NCBI GenBank assembly: GCA_902384675.1
Contig: CABMCT010000075.1
Coordinates: 1 to 37,401, forward strand
Reading direction: 5' to 3'
Length of the DNA stretch: 37,401 nt
DNA from: an uncultured archaeon
GTDB lineage: Archaea; EX4484-52; LFW-46
Shown: positions 9,101 through 16,085 of the stretch, in pieces
Position numbering within the stretch: the stretch's first letter is position 1
How the letters are laid out: each line of letters begins with the position of its first letter
Notes under the pieces: generated by a model
The model's input: only the letters and a program-made list of their open reading frames with translations
Database searches by the model: none
Told to the model about the DNA's origin: nothing
Program-made: the position numbers and the translations under genes

Positions 9101-9704
9101 TTGCGTTCAAAGACACCTTTGAGTCGTTCAATTGCCCTCCCTGGCCGTAGCTGACCAGTGCCATTATCGAGTTATTTCCTGACAGCGCCATTGAAGGATT
9201 AAACATCGGGTTTATGCGCCAGGATTCTGCCATTGCCACATCATAAACAGTGCTCTGGCCTGAGATTATTGAAATATTCGTCCCGTTATATATGCCCAGG
9301 TACCTGCTCCACTCGAATCCCGGGGAAAGCTCCAAAGTATAATTTCCCGGCGGCAGCGGTACGCTAAGGTTTCCGCTTGATGCGCCCCCGGGCCCAAATC
9401 CCATTAAACTGGGCAGTATCATGCCCTCGGGGCTCAGATACATGACAACAGTCCCGCTGGAATCGCGGATAATGCCGTTTGCCTCAAACCAGAAACTGAA
9501 ATCCGCAGTGCCTCTTCCAGGGCCGCATGTACTTGAATCGAATAAATTAGAGCATGTCCTGCTGGATGTCAGGTTCAGATAGCCCGGCTGCGCCATATTG
9601 CAGTTCAGGGATGTTATCTGGCCCTGGGTGACTGTTGTTGTATTAATGCACACTCGGGTCGGGGTGCTGCTCTGGCCCATGCCTCCCATGGAGCTTCCGC
9701 CCAT
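6150..9704 (-). CDS. C-terminal part of a giant surface protein, separated from its N-terminal part by an in-frame TAA
   Basis: The reading is 1184 aa from an ATG at 9704, but the frame is open back to a TAA at 9786-9788 and is the frame of the upstream gene; the 27 codons between contain no stop. No signal peptide, anchor or ribosome site precedes the ATG. The body is a string of beta domains of the macroglobulin MG2/invasin type, recognisable by repeated Y-x-x-G-D or Y-x-x-N-E strands (FGYQSGDTVALTV, KYNPGDIMGINITV) separated by linkers with W-Y-G-F-D-V or F-Y-T-G-F-D-V. N-x-S/T sites are frequent. With 9786-11435 it would form a protein of about 1761 aa. Large proteins of this type usually act in adhesion or as extracellular shields. 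Confidence 0.78.
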   Translation of the reverse strand: MGGSSMGGMGQSSTPTRVCINTTTVTQGQITSLNCNMAQPGYLNLTSSRTCSNLFDSSTCGPGRGTADFSFWFEANGIIRDSSGTVVMYLSPEGMILPSLMGFGPGGASSGNLSVPLPPGNYTLELSPGFEWSRYLGIYNGTNISIISGQSTVYDVAMAESWRINPMFNPSMALSGNNSIMALVSYGQGGQLNDSKVSLNAIILYMNKSAASSSSPLVFNTTTQRFENNTFNPSALGITAGKYLLLLNSTNISGTARYSSTMLMPMYAYDFQIGLDLGGFTFGTGSTATGKIFAFNSTGPIPVNTSPIVVQMLDGSGLPVSAAVSTTDISNGVGAINITMPSKVGFYNIVTKVNASNKFGVSDQWVQVSTLNIQTSTDRFGYQSGDTVALTVSVLNSSNNQPLTASVEVNVDGSSTPAVGTTVNGKATISLAPSTYSTSGSTWSYGWHNLHIKISVYNGGDVSTAETWYGFDVRGIEMQIRPDKPTYTQSDNVILQAFGQSNGISSVKVDGTSLSQCFGAGCAAAGQTYAANNSMGYNQLNLSSGWKPGHHNVEVKASTGGGQQTFYTGFDVTKFSVSAITDKFSYSLNENITLNVTITYPENGSAVNNTPIAASLFKAQPPNDIFVTSATGSTDNTGKLSLKLNATQPGFNYILVNVTIANQPFFIGVQVSSLNITLQNSGGGALPNNEYTGTADGTTPVTIRVNATSGGAAVADGSQVRASVWAFGRQQVLPSNTTAGGIGIISFTIPSEAPVQVYGLEIKVTTPSGDTGFALPATLRVSGGSSLQLSASADHSFMQPYMSNESAIFKAVLTYSNGTPASGRTVSFVYGSDGTNPTKAGSAATGTDGVATLKGISAPSSDGPYYLQASVDGTSIQSYSGFLVSSLNVKVTPNASKYNPGDIMGINITVTNRTSGAAISATGGFMAIFNKEKGKRDMQLNLSGSQPYQQAIAIPNERKAVGRYPIGVAIFSGSSQGFGFTLVDVVNGTQDTINITTAANITANTTTTVNISVASAVTGKVAVYSPAASSLVYSNDSVDFSSGSANLSVALDYPGVYVINVFIDNVGSKTKIISVQPPVSGGGTIPQLWTHTSASTSSSTNTTVFTTSNNVYIMSNIPNATATVMRVNSATNGTVSASLPLKLSSGSTYYAVFGSTELTGSSAYFIRLDTDKASGIAKAMFTVQ

Positions 9705-9785
9705 TATGTCTATAAGGACATTTCCCGTGGGCGAAAAGAACGGAAGAATAATGCTGGACGGTATAGTCGCGCCGTTGCCGGTAAA

Positions 9786-11435
9786 TTATGAAAGCATGTT
9801 GTATTTTGCTGTTAGTGCGTGCTTGATTACTCCTCTTGGAAGTGGCAGTGTTTTTGCCAGCTCGCTTACAAGAGACGTGGCGCCGTTAAGAGTCACATTG
9901 ACATTTGCCTGGCCGCCGGATTTGAGCACAAGCGGCTTTGAAAGATAAACCGTATCGCTCTGGGCAAAATACCCCATCCCGCCGTTATTGTCTATGCTCT
10001 GGAAATACATCGGGGCGCCTGAAGTCGCATTCGTCGTGTTGCTTACAATAGCGAACTGGTAAACAGGCCACGGCTGCTGACAGTTGCCTCCGCAGGATGT
10101 TGTCCAGCTCGTTTTCGGAATGGTCATGACAAACACTCCGGACGAATCGGTCACCGAGGAATTGATAAGCATCAGCCCGTCGCCTCCGCCTCCTTTATGT
10201 ATCTGGGCATAGACGACTGCCCCGGCGACATTGGCGTTTGTTTCATTGACAATCTTGCCGTATATCGTCGCGCGGTCTGTTGAATTCGAAACAACCACCA
10301 TCAGGCCTGTAAAGCCTTTGTACGGGAGCATAACCGGGAAATTATAGACGCCTGCATAAGGTCCGCTTGAAACACTGATGTTGATATTATACAGCCTGCC
10401 GCTCTGTAAAAACAACGGGGCCTCAAAGGAGCCGTCCAGGGCGGTCTGCGTTGAAAACAGGTTATTTGAAGTCCCATAGTCCTGGACATAAAATGATGAA
10501 ATATTTACATTAAAATCAAATGGTCCGCCGGGCCCGTCTGTAGTGGGTTTTAATGCGAACGGCTTTATAAAGCTTGCAGCCACAGGCACATTTAAAGAAA
10601 TTATCGAGGGCGTTCCGGGAGTCAGGTTGCTTAATGCGGATGTATTCGAAGAGGAAAAGTCAAAAGCATAAATTAGCTGGGACGAATTAACCGGGACTGC
10701 CGAGCATGTTGTATTCGGGCCGCTGCCGCTCATCTGGCATGGCGGAAAGCCGCGGTACATATAAGTATTATTTGGCGCAGGTCCTCCTTCGCCAAGACAT
10801 AAAGCGCCTGAAACAATCCCGACGCAGTGCGCTGCCCAGTATCCCTGGTCATCGGCTGCCGCAGGCCCGTTTGAAAGGTATCTTTTTGTGGAATTATCAA
10901 ATACCATAAAAATTGCATTTGGCACGCCGGTTTGCAATGCCGCATAGTTTATAGTAAACATAGTGGCGTTGGCTGTGCCCGGAATGTATGGAGCAGCTCC
11001 GTTGGCTGTGAGATTTATCTGAAAGGTTTTATTTGTGAATGCTGCGTTCTGGCTTGCATTCAGGACAACGTTGACGCAGGTGTCTGTAGGAGACTGGTTG
11101 TTGAAAACAGATGTGCCAATGACAAAGGCAGGGCCTGTGAGATTATTTGCCCATCGCGCAGAAACTATGCCGCTGCCGGAAACATTGAGCGGGCCTGTTC
11201 CATTATACCAGAAATTAAATTTCGAGACATTAAGATTTTGCGGCGTTCCGGCGCACACCTGGATAGTCTGGTTGCCCGCGGTATTGAATGCGTTGGTCAG
11301 GCAGGCAATCTGGTTATTGCAGAGAGACGGCGGGGGCCCTCCTGGGCCTCCATCGGCATAAATATCATTTCCGATTAAAAGAGCAGATGTAAGTAAGATA
11401 GAAAAAACTAAAAATACGTTTAAATTTTTCTTCAT
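9786..11435 (-). CDS. N-terminal part of a giant exported surface protein (first gene of surface module 1)
   Basis: This 549-aa product has a clear signal peptide (MKKNLNVFLVFSILLTSALL), a Cys-containing beta region (35-110), a second region with several Cys (190-250), and a carboxypeptidase-regulatory-like beta domain around 395-445 (ATIYGKIVNETNANVAGAVV). It ends near LTAKYNMLS at a TAA, after which the same frame stays open for 1211 more codons. The ATG at 11435 has the ribosome site AGGGATGAT. TATA-like sites are about 32 and 53 bp upstream. The protein as it stands lacks any anchor, as in module 2. Disulfide-stabilised extracellular domains are likely. Confidence 0.8.
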   Translation of the reverse strand: MKKNLNVFLVFSILLTSALLIGNDIYADGGPGGPPPSLCNNQIACLTNAFNTAGNQTIQVCAGTPQNLNVSKFNFWYNGTGPLNVSGSGIVSARWANNLTGPAFVIGTSVFNNQSPTDTCVNVVLNASQNAAFTNKTFQINLTANGAAPYIPGTANATMFTINYAALQTGVPNAIFMVFDNSTKRYLSNGPAAADDQGYWAAHCVGIVSGALCLGEGGPAPNNTYMYRGFPPCQMSGSGPNTTCSAVPVNSSQLIYAFDFSSSNTSALSNLTPGTPSIISLNVPVAASFIKPFALKPTTDGPGGPFDFNVNISSFYVQDYGTSNNLFSTQTALDGSFEAPLFLQSGRLYNINISVSSGPYAGVYNFPVMLPYKGFTGLMVVVSNSTDRATIYGKIVNETNANVAGAVVYAQIHKGGGGDGLMLINSSVTDSSGVFVMTIPKTSWTTSCGGNCQQPWPVYQFAIVSNTTNATSGAPMYFQSIDNNGGMGYFAQSDTVYLSKPLVLKSGGQANVNVTLNGATSLVSELAKTLPLPRGVIKHALTAKYNMLS

Positions 11436-11463
11436 ATCATCCCTTCAACCTAAAGTTGCAGAA

Positions 11464-11493
11464 GTATATTTGTGCATAACCTGTATATATAGA
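11464..11493 (-). promoter_or_regulatory. Promoter of surface module 1 (two candidate TATA boxes)
   Basis: On the minus strand TCTATATATAC (11483-11493) and AAATATAC (11464-11471) lie about 53 and 32 bp before the ATG at 11435. The nearer one would give a very short leader, the farther one about 27 nt including the AGGGATGAT site. They sit in the 92-bp gap after the 911-aa surface gene. Confidence 0.5.
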
Positions 11494-11527
11494 TTTCAAG
11501 AAAAAATCCTAAAGCAGGTATGAATTT

Positions 11528-14263
11528 TTATTTGGGTTTATATGAATATTTCGTTTTCTCTTCTTTTTCCGGCTTTTTATAAACCAAATCGCCTGTTTTT
11601 TTATCAGGGAATTTGAAACCGTATTGCTGCAGATTTTCTTTTGGCTCAAGCTTCATATATTTTGCATAATACGCCGCGCCTGCAGCAATCAAAACAACAA
11701 CGATTATCAGAATCGTTATAGTTTTTGACCCGTAGCCCAAGGATACCGAAGCGTTGCCTGCAGTTTCGTTTTTTGCCGAGGTGCTGTTTGAAGTGCTATT
11801 CTGGGTAGTATTTCCTGTGGTCTGTGTCGAAGCAGTTAATGTTTGTTGCGTAGTTGTTGATTTTACCTGCGCAGCTATTGCAAAATACGAAAATCCCGGC
11901 GTGTCGGCGACATAATTAGAGGAAGTTGCCGTGCTCCCTTTTGCAGAGCTTGTTGATAAAGCGACCCATTTTCCCCCGGAATATCTGTATAGTGTCACAG
12001 TTGAACTATCAAGATTATTCGATGACAGCCATGCCGAGGTTACCTTGAACGTGATAGAAGCTGACGATATTTGCGAGTCGGTAATATTATCCATGGAAAA
12101 ACTGATGTATTCAAAGACTGTTCCAGGCGGTGCTGATGCAATACTTGAAGGCTTATCAGAAAGCTTTGCAACACTCAATTGGGCATTGCTGACGGTTTGA
12201 GACGGAGTGAACTCGACATAAGTCACATCAACCGAAGAGCTGCTTATCGACATTGTTGCAGCATTGAATGCAGTAATAGAGCTCCATGATTTTGACGTAT
12301 CCGAAGCAGTGCCGCCGCTACTGCCGGTTGTTGTAGTTGTAGTGGTAGTTGTTGACGTAGTGGTTGTATAGAACGGGTTTGCAGAAAGTGAAGAAATGTT
12401 GCAGTTCCCTGCCAAATCGCAAATAGTGACTTTATAATAATAGCCTGTTCCAGCGGATAAGCCATACAAGGTTATATAACTCGTGCCATTTCCAAAAGAT
12501 ATGAGAGATGACTGAAGGGTAAGATTATTTGAGTCTGTACTATAATTGATTCTGGCGCTTAGGGAATCCCCGGCGGTATCCCCGGCGGTCCAGTGAATCA
12601 CTGCAGAACTTGAAGTGAAAGTATCCGCACTTATGCCCCATAAACCCGGCGTTGTCGTGTCCTTTGTAAATAAGATCGTTGATGTATTGCCCATATTGCC
12701 CCCTGTATCGTTGCACCAGAATGTGACGTTGTTTGCGCCTTCGGACGGAGTAATCACAATCCCCCATGATACTGCCGATAAGTTTGTCATGGTCTGATTT
12801 GGAGTTCCGTTCAATGAGACACCACACCACGAGCCTGATTTATCCAGCGTCACGTTCACAGAAATTGTGCCCGTATTATAATAATTGCCAGGCAAAGGCG
12901 AAGTTACGTTTAAGACCGGCGGCGCATCAACAGCTATCCCGGTATTTCCATTCAAAGCTATGGTGAAATTCAGGTTCCCGCCTGCGTCTGATGTTATATT
13001 ATATAGGTTCGTCTGCGTTCCGCGGGATGTATTGAATATATTATATAGGGTATTCACCCTAAGACCCGATACATTATAATTCGCAACTATCCCCGCTGTT
13101 GAGTTTGTGTCATTCCACTGCATCAAAGAAGCGCTCCAGTTTATGAGAGTTCTTGTCAGTATTGTTGCGGCAGAGACATTTGTTTTCAGCCAGATACTGC
13201 CGCCGTCGCTATTATAGTTGAACCATGATGTTGAGTCAGCAAAAGAAATATTTCTTGTTCCTGTAAAATTAGTGTTTGTGAAATTATTTGTTGCGTCCGT
13301 GGCAACCAGATAATAATCGACGTATGCCGGGGACAATATCGAGCCGCCGGTTATTGCAGTCGAGTTCGAGGAGTTAAGCAGAATCCCGTAGGAGCCTGAG
13401 CCCGATGCGGTTATGTTGTTGCCTGAAAGTATGTTAGAGTTCGATGCAGCCAGAATTATGCCTGTGCCTGATGTATTTATTGCATTGTTCGAGATGGTAT
13501 TGGAGTTACTCAATGAATTAAAATAAATACCAGAACTATTTATGCCATAGGTCTGAATCAGGTTGTTTGTTATTGTGCTGTTTGATATCCCTGTTCCATA
13601 TATTGCATAAGAGTTTGAAACGCTTCCATTCCCCTGCGCGATAGTCAGGTTCTTTATTGTAGTATAGTTATATCCCGTGATATTTACGGCATACCCTGCT
13701 GTAGGCCCCTGCGAATAATTTATCCAATATCCTGCGCCATCAAGCGTTATATTATTCGCTTTTATCGTAAAGCATGTTCCGGCAGAAGAAACATTTTGCA
13801 TCAAAACATAGCTCCCGTTCGTTATCAAACTTCGGCAGCTGACAAGGTGATAAGCCGTTTCTACAGTAACAAATTGCCTGGCGCTCTGGCTCCAGTTTCC
13901 TGTTGTGTTCTGTGCCCATATCGTGTAGTTGTAAGTCCCGTCAGCCAGATTAGTCATACTCACAGACCAGTTTGTCAAAGAAGTGTTGAGCATTGAAACG
14001 TTTGTAAATCCACTGGAATTTCCCCATTCAAGCGTTGCATTCGTCAGGTTTTCGGTTGATGTGATGTTTATATATGTCCAGTTAAACCCGGTAGTCGAGT
14101 TGCTGGAAAGTGTCGGAGCGACATAGCTTACTGCAGGAATGCCGTATGCGATATAGCCTGCGATGGAAAAAAAAGCAAACAGAATTAAAAGAGGTATGGA
14201 TTTTGCGGCAACGCCTTCAGAAAAGCTCCCCTCGGTTGCGCTTCGTTTCATTGGAATCTCCAT
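11528..14263 (-). CDS. Membrane-anchored beta-helix surface protein with FnIII and PGF-pre-PGF-type domains
   Basis: The protein is 911 aa from the ATG at 14263. An internal ATG at 14251 (MKRS) is preceded by GGAG at good spacing and is the likelier start (907 aa). The order is signal segment (about 20-42); Ig-like domain (45-135); right-handed beta-helix of NosD/PbH1 type (about 145-310, with repeats such as NSNTISNNAINTSGTGI); Ig-like domain (460-540); FnIII domain (545-645); poly-Thr linker; a domain resembling PGF-pre-PGF (about 660-800, ending GFSYFAIAA); low-complexity stalk; transmembrane helix (about 845-865); and a basic cytoplasmic tail. It is a complete single-gene surface protein, unlike the two split modules downstream. 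Beta-helices often bind or process polysaccharide; the role here is unknown. Confidence 0.85.
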   Translation of the reverse strand: MEIPMKRSATEGSFSEGVAAKSIPLLILFAFFSIAGYIAYGIPAVSYVAPTLSSNSTTGFNWTYINITSTENLTNATLEWGNSSGFTNVSMLNTSLTNWSVSMTNLADGTYNYTIWAQNTTGNWSQSARQFVTVETAYHLVSCRSLITNGSYVLMQNVSSAGTCFTIKANNITLDGAGYWINYSQGPTAGYAVNITGYNYTTIKNLTIAQGNGSVSNSYAIYGTGISNSTITNNLIQTYGINSSGIYFNSLSNSNTISNNAINTSGTGIILAASNSNILSGNNITASGSGSYGILLNSSNSTAITGGSILSPAYVDYYLVATDATNNFTNTNFTGTRNISFADSTSWFNYNSDGGSIWLKTNVSAATILTRTLINWSASLMQWNDTNSTAGIVANYNVSGLRVNTLYNIFNTSRGTQTNLYNITSDAGGNLNFTIALNGNTGIAVDAPPVLNVTSPLPGNYYNTGTISVNVTLDKSGSWCGVSLNGTPNQTMTNLSAVSWGIVITPSEGANNVTFWCNDTGGNMGNTSTILFTKDTTTPGLWGISADTFTSSSAVIHWTAGDTAGDSLSARINYSTDSNNLTLQSSLISFGNGTSYITLYGLSAGTGYYYKVTICDLAGNCNISSLSANPFYTTTTSTTTTTTTTTGSSGGTASDTSKSWSSITAFNAATMSISSSSVDVTYVEFTPSQTVSNAQLSVAKLSDKPSSIASAPPGTVFEYISFSMDNITDSQISSASITFKVTSAWLSSNNLDSSTVTLYRYSGGKWVALSTSSAKGSTATSSNYVADTPGFSYFAIAAQVKSTTTQQTLTASTQTTGNTTQNSTSNSTSAKNETAGNASVSLGYGSKTITILIIVVVLIAAGAAYYAKYMKLEPKENLQQYGFKFPDKKTGDLVYKKPEKEEKTKYSYKPK

Positions 14264-14297
14264 GAAATAACTGATAATATGTATTTAACGCATTAGC

Positions 14298-14307
14298 TAT
14301 TTATATC
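14298..14307 (-). promoter_or_regulatory. TATA box of the 911-aa surface gene
   Basis: GATATAAATA on the minus strand is centred about 39 bp before the ATG at 14263 and about 51 bp before the alternative ATG at 14251. It predicts transcription starting near 14276. Confidence 0.5.
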
Positions 14308-14360
14308 TTCAATATGTTACCCCGAACGGATGTTGTAAACTATTTACATATATCTATCGG

Positions 14361-14456
14361 TTATTCAGAAGCCGCTTTCCTTCGCTTAAGAGTTTTCACA
14401 AGCCTCTGCTTCTTCTCTTCCCTGATAAATTTTGTCTTTTTGCGGGTTTTTTGCAT
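14361..14456 (-). CDS. Candidate 31-aa very basic protein
   Basis: This short frame encodes MQKTRKKTKFIREEKK then QRLVKTLKRRKAASE, with 14 Lys or Arg in 31 residues, so it would bind RNA or DNA if made. It is below the length cut-off of the ORF track. A perfect TATA box (TTTATAAA, 14485-14494) is centred about 33 bp before the ATG, predicting an almost leaderless transcript; there is no Shine-Dalgarno site, as expected for such genes. Its size and charge recall the small basic ribosomal proteins of archaea (such as eL41), but it is not a clear match to any I know. It stands alone between the surface genes and the hairpin field. Confidence 0.5.
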   Translation of the reverse strand: MQKTRKKTKFIREEKKQRLVKTLKRRKAASE

Positions 14457-14638
14457 AGAAACCAAACATATATAAATCCCGCAGTTTTATAAAGTTTGCC
14501 TTATATTGCATTTTATATTCAGAGGGGGCTTTAGGGTAGCTTGGTCATCCTTCTGGCTTTGGGCATTCGCTTTTACGCTTTTTAAATGCTTGCGTAAAAG
14601 TTATTATTAAAAGAGCCAGAGACTCCGGTTCAAACGCG

Positions 14639-14821
14639 GTTTCTCTTTTTCTTTGGAAAAGAAAAAGAGACAAATCTGGGTGGTTGAAAAATCTTTCGAT
14701 TTTTCACATCTCCAACACTTTGTGTTGCAGATAGAAAAAAAGAAACGACCGATTTTCAAGTTCGCGAGAACTTGGAAAGCTTGAAAATCTGCAAAGATTT
14801 TCATGACCTCGCTTCGCGAGG
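14639..14821. repeat. Cluster of short perfect hairpins
   Basis: At least six short inverted repeats follow each other here: TTTCTCTTTTTCTT/AAGAAAAAGAGA (about 14639-14671), TGAAAAATC/GATTTTTCA (near 14684-14705), CAACAC/GTGTTG, GATTTTCAAG/CTTGAAAATC with AAGTTC/GAACTT nested inside, AAAATC/GATTTT, and CCTCGC/GCGAGG. Most loops are three to six bases long. ORFs across this stretch are by-products of the inverted repeats. No gene is seen here. Confidence 0.7.
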
Positions 14822-14863
14822 GCGCAAATCTACCTAGAGCTGCTGAAACTCCGGAAAGCCCCA

Positions 14864-15213
14864 TTTTTTGTTTTGCAACATTTTATGCATGGCAAAACAA
14901 AAAAGCCGAGAGTTCCGCGCACAATCCTCTCACTTGCGTTCGAGGCTTTTGAGGATTTTCCAGCTTGTCTGGAAATCATGCCTTGCGGCAAGCTTTTCAA
15001 CCTTCGGTTGAAAAAGCCGAGAGTGCAACGAACGGATTTTGGGATACAGGGTTCCCAAAAGCTTGAGACGAAGTATCTGGACTCCCTGCCCTCAAAATGG
15101 TTTATAAGGCGGAACGAACGGATTTTTAGCCATTCGCTAAATGCGCTGGGCGAAAAAGCTTGGAACGTTAGTTCCATGACTTCCAACCGTTCATACAATG
15201 CAATGGGTTGGAA
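14864..15213. repeat. Hairpin-module repeat, copy A
   Basis: The field opens with a 13-bp perfect inverted repeat (TTTTTTGTTTTGC/GCAAAACAAAAAA). Then come AAAAAGCCGAGAG linkers, GCCTTGC/GCAAG-like and TTTTCAACC/GGTTGAAAA hairpins, and TTTTGGGA/TCCCAAAA. Next are CGAACGGATTTTT, a GCC/GGGC hairpin with loop ATTCGCTAAATGCGCTG, GGAAC/GTTCC, and TTCCAACC/GGTTGGAA with loop GTTCATACAATGCAATG. The linkers and loops recur in the copies at 15365-15537 and 35271-35477 while stem sequences differ. No protein gene is supported. Confidence 0.75.
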
Positions 15214-15261
15214 GACAACATAATAGAAATACCACGATTCAAATAATGCACAAGCTAAAAC

Positions 15262-15364
15262 GGGTCAATAGTCTAGCGGTATGACGTCGCCTTGACGCGA
15301 TATTTGGTGATTGCCGAATATTACAAATTGGCGAAGATCCCCGGTTCAAATCCGGGTTGACCCA
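15262..15364 (+). tRNA. tRNA-Val (GAC) with a canonical 37/38 intron
   Basis: The acceptor stem GGGTCAA/TTGACCC is perfect, the T-arm is CCCGG-TTCAAAT-CCGGG, and the anticodon stem TCGCC/GGCGA encloses loop TTGACG plus T38 after removal of an insert. The anticodon GAC at 15294-15296 reads valine codons. A 31-nt intron (15298-15328) follows G37, the usual archaeal site; it holds its own helix ATATTTGG/CCGAATAT (one G-U pair), as expected for a bulge-helix-bulge substrate of the splicing endonuclease. CCA is not encoded and the discriminator base is A. A run of T follows directly and should end transcription. Confidence 0.9.
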
Positions 15365-15537
15365 TTTTTGTCCTGCAGCATATTATGCATTACAGGACAA
15401 AAAGCCGAGAGCAATGCACTCAATGGTTCATAAGGCATTGCGACGGATTTCCAACCATTCTCCTAATGCAGTGGGTTGGAATGCTTCGAATAACATCATA
15501 TGATTTTTCGCCATCTGCCTAATGCATCGGGCGAAAA
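15365..15537. repeat. Hairpin-module repeat between the two tRNA genes
   Basis: The order is TTTTTGTCCTG/CAGGACAAAAA (11-bp perfect stem starting in the T-run after tRNA-Val), AAAAAGCCGAGAG, CAATGC/GCATTG, CGACGGATTT, TTCCAACC/GGTTGGAA with loop ATTCTCCTAATGCAGTG, a spacer ending in ATGA, and TTTTTCGCC/GGGCGAAAA with loop ATCTGCCTAATGCATCG. The module matches copies A and B in linkers and loops but uses other stems or the same stems in another order. The first stem could also act as a terminator for tRNA-Val. Confidence 0.75.
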
Positions 15538-15557
15538 CAATTAAACAAATATACTTT

Positions 15558-15669
15558 GCTCCCGTAGTCTAGTCCGGCAAGGATACGGGCCTCTCACGCC
15601 TGTGACCCGAGTTCAAATGCGTTGCTTTTTTAATCTATAAGAGCATCGCGGAATTTCTCGGCGGGAGCA
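15558..15669 (+). tRNA. tRNA-Glu (CTC) with an intron in the T-loop
   Basis: The acceptor stem GCTCCCG/CGGGAGC is perfect, the anticodon stem CGGGC/GCCTG holds loop CTCTCAC with anticodon CTC (15593-15595), and the D-arm is normal. The T-stem starts as CCGAG-TTCAAA, but its partner CTCGG comes only at 15657-15661, directly before the 3' acceptor strand. About 38 nt (15618-15655, give or take one) must be removed from the T-loop, near positions 59/60. The insert forms its own helix (GCG-TGCT/AGCA-CGC with mismatches). Spliced length is about 74 nt. CCA is not encoded. Introns at this site are known from some archaea, mainly Thermoproteales, but are non-canonical. Confidence 0.85.
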
Positions 15670-15694
15670 TTTATTTTTATCAAAGCCTGACAAA

Positions 15695-15705
15695 CTTATA
15701 TAATT
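15695..15705 (+). promoter_or_regulatory. TATA box of the DUF3467-type gene
   Basis: CTTATATAATT is centred about 24 bp before the ATG at 15724, so transcription should begin at or next to the start codon and the mRNA would be leaderless. Confidence 0.55.
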
Positions 15706-15723
15706 CCTGCAACAACAAAGAAT

Positions 15724-16080
15724 ATGGCAAAAAAAGAAAAATCAGCAGGAGAAAAAAAGCAGGTTCCTCAGTTCGAAGTGCTGGTGGACGAGCAGAACCA
15801 GGTTGCAAAATTTGCGAACTCAGTGAAAATATGGCATACGCCTTTCGAATTCTATCTTGATTTCGGGCAATTTATTCCCGGCACAAATAAGATAAAAGTC
15901 AATGCAAGAATAGTAATAACCCCGCAGCATGCAATAAGCCTGCGTAATGCGATTCTGGACAACATCGCAAAATACGAGGCGCAGTTCGGCAAAATCAAGG
16001 ACATTGCTTCCATGCGCTCAAGCATGCAGGAAAAAGAAAAGAAAGAAATGAGGGAGCAGACAAGCGAATATGTAGGTTAA
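15724..16080 (+). CDS. DUF3467 family protein
   Basis: This 118-aa protein has a Lys-rich N-terminus and a compact domain (about residues 18-100) with the DUF3467 pattern: FANSVKIWHTPFEFYLDFGQ, then ARIVITPQHAISLRNAIL, then YEAQFGKI. The family is small, soluble and widespread in bacteria and archaea, with no established biochemical role that I know. The start at 15724 fits the TATA box 24 bp upstream. It ends 5 bp before the end of the convergent gene 16086-16580, so the two may share a termination region. Confidence 0.85.
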   Translation: MAKKEKSAGEKKQVPQFEVLVDEQNQVAKFANSVKIWHTPFEFYLDFGQFIPGTNKIKVNARIVITPQHAISLRNAILDNIAKYEAQFGKIKDIASMRSSMQEKEKKEMREQTSEYVG

Positions 16081-16085
16081 TCAGT

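Noticed and set aside
3120-9788. Reassignment of TAA to a sense codon
   Set aside because: Many intact genes here (sufS, metG, 15724-16080, 577-1485) end with TAA at the right place, so TAA is a normal stop.
14607-15223. ORFs 14607-14864, 14830-15198 (minus) and 14873-15223 (plus)
   Set aside because: They run through the inverted-repeat field, have no family resemblance, and their words come from hairpin arms read in both directions.
14639-15537. CRISPR array
   Set aside because: The repeated words are not evenly spaced, spacers are not of one length, and each unit is itself a hairpin with changed stems. No cas gene is present.
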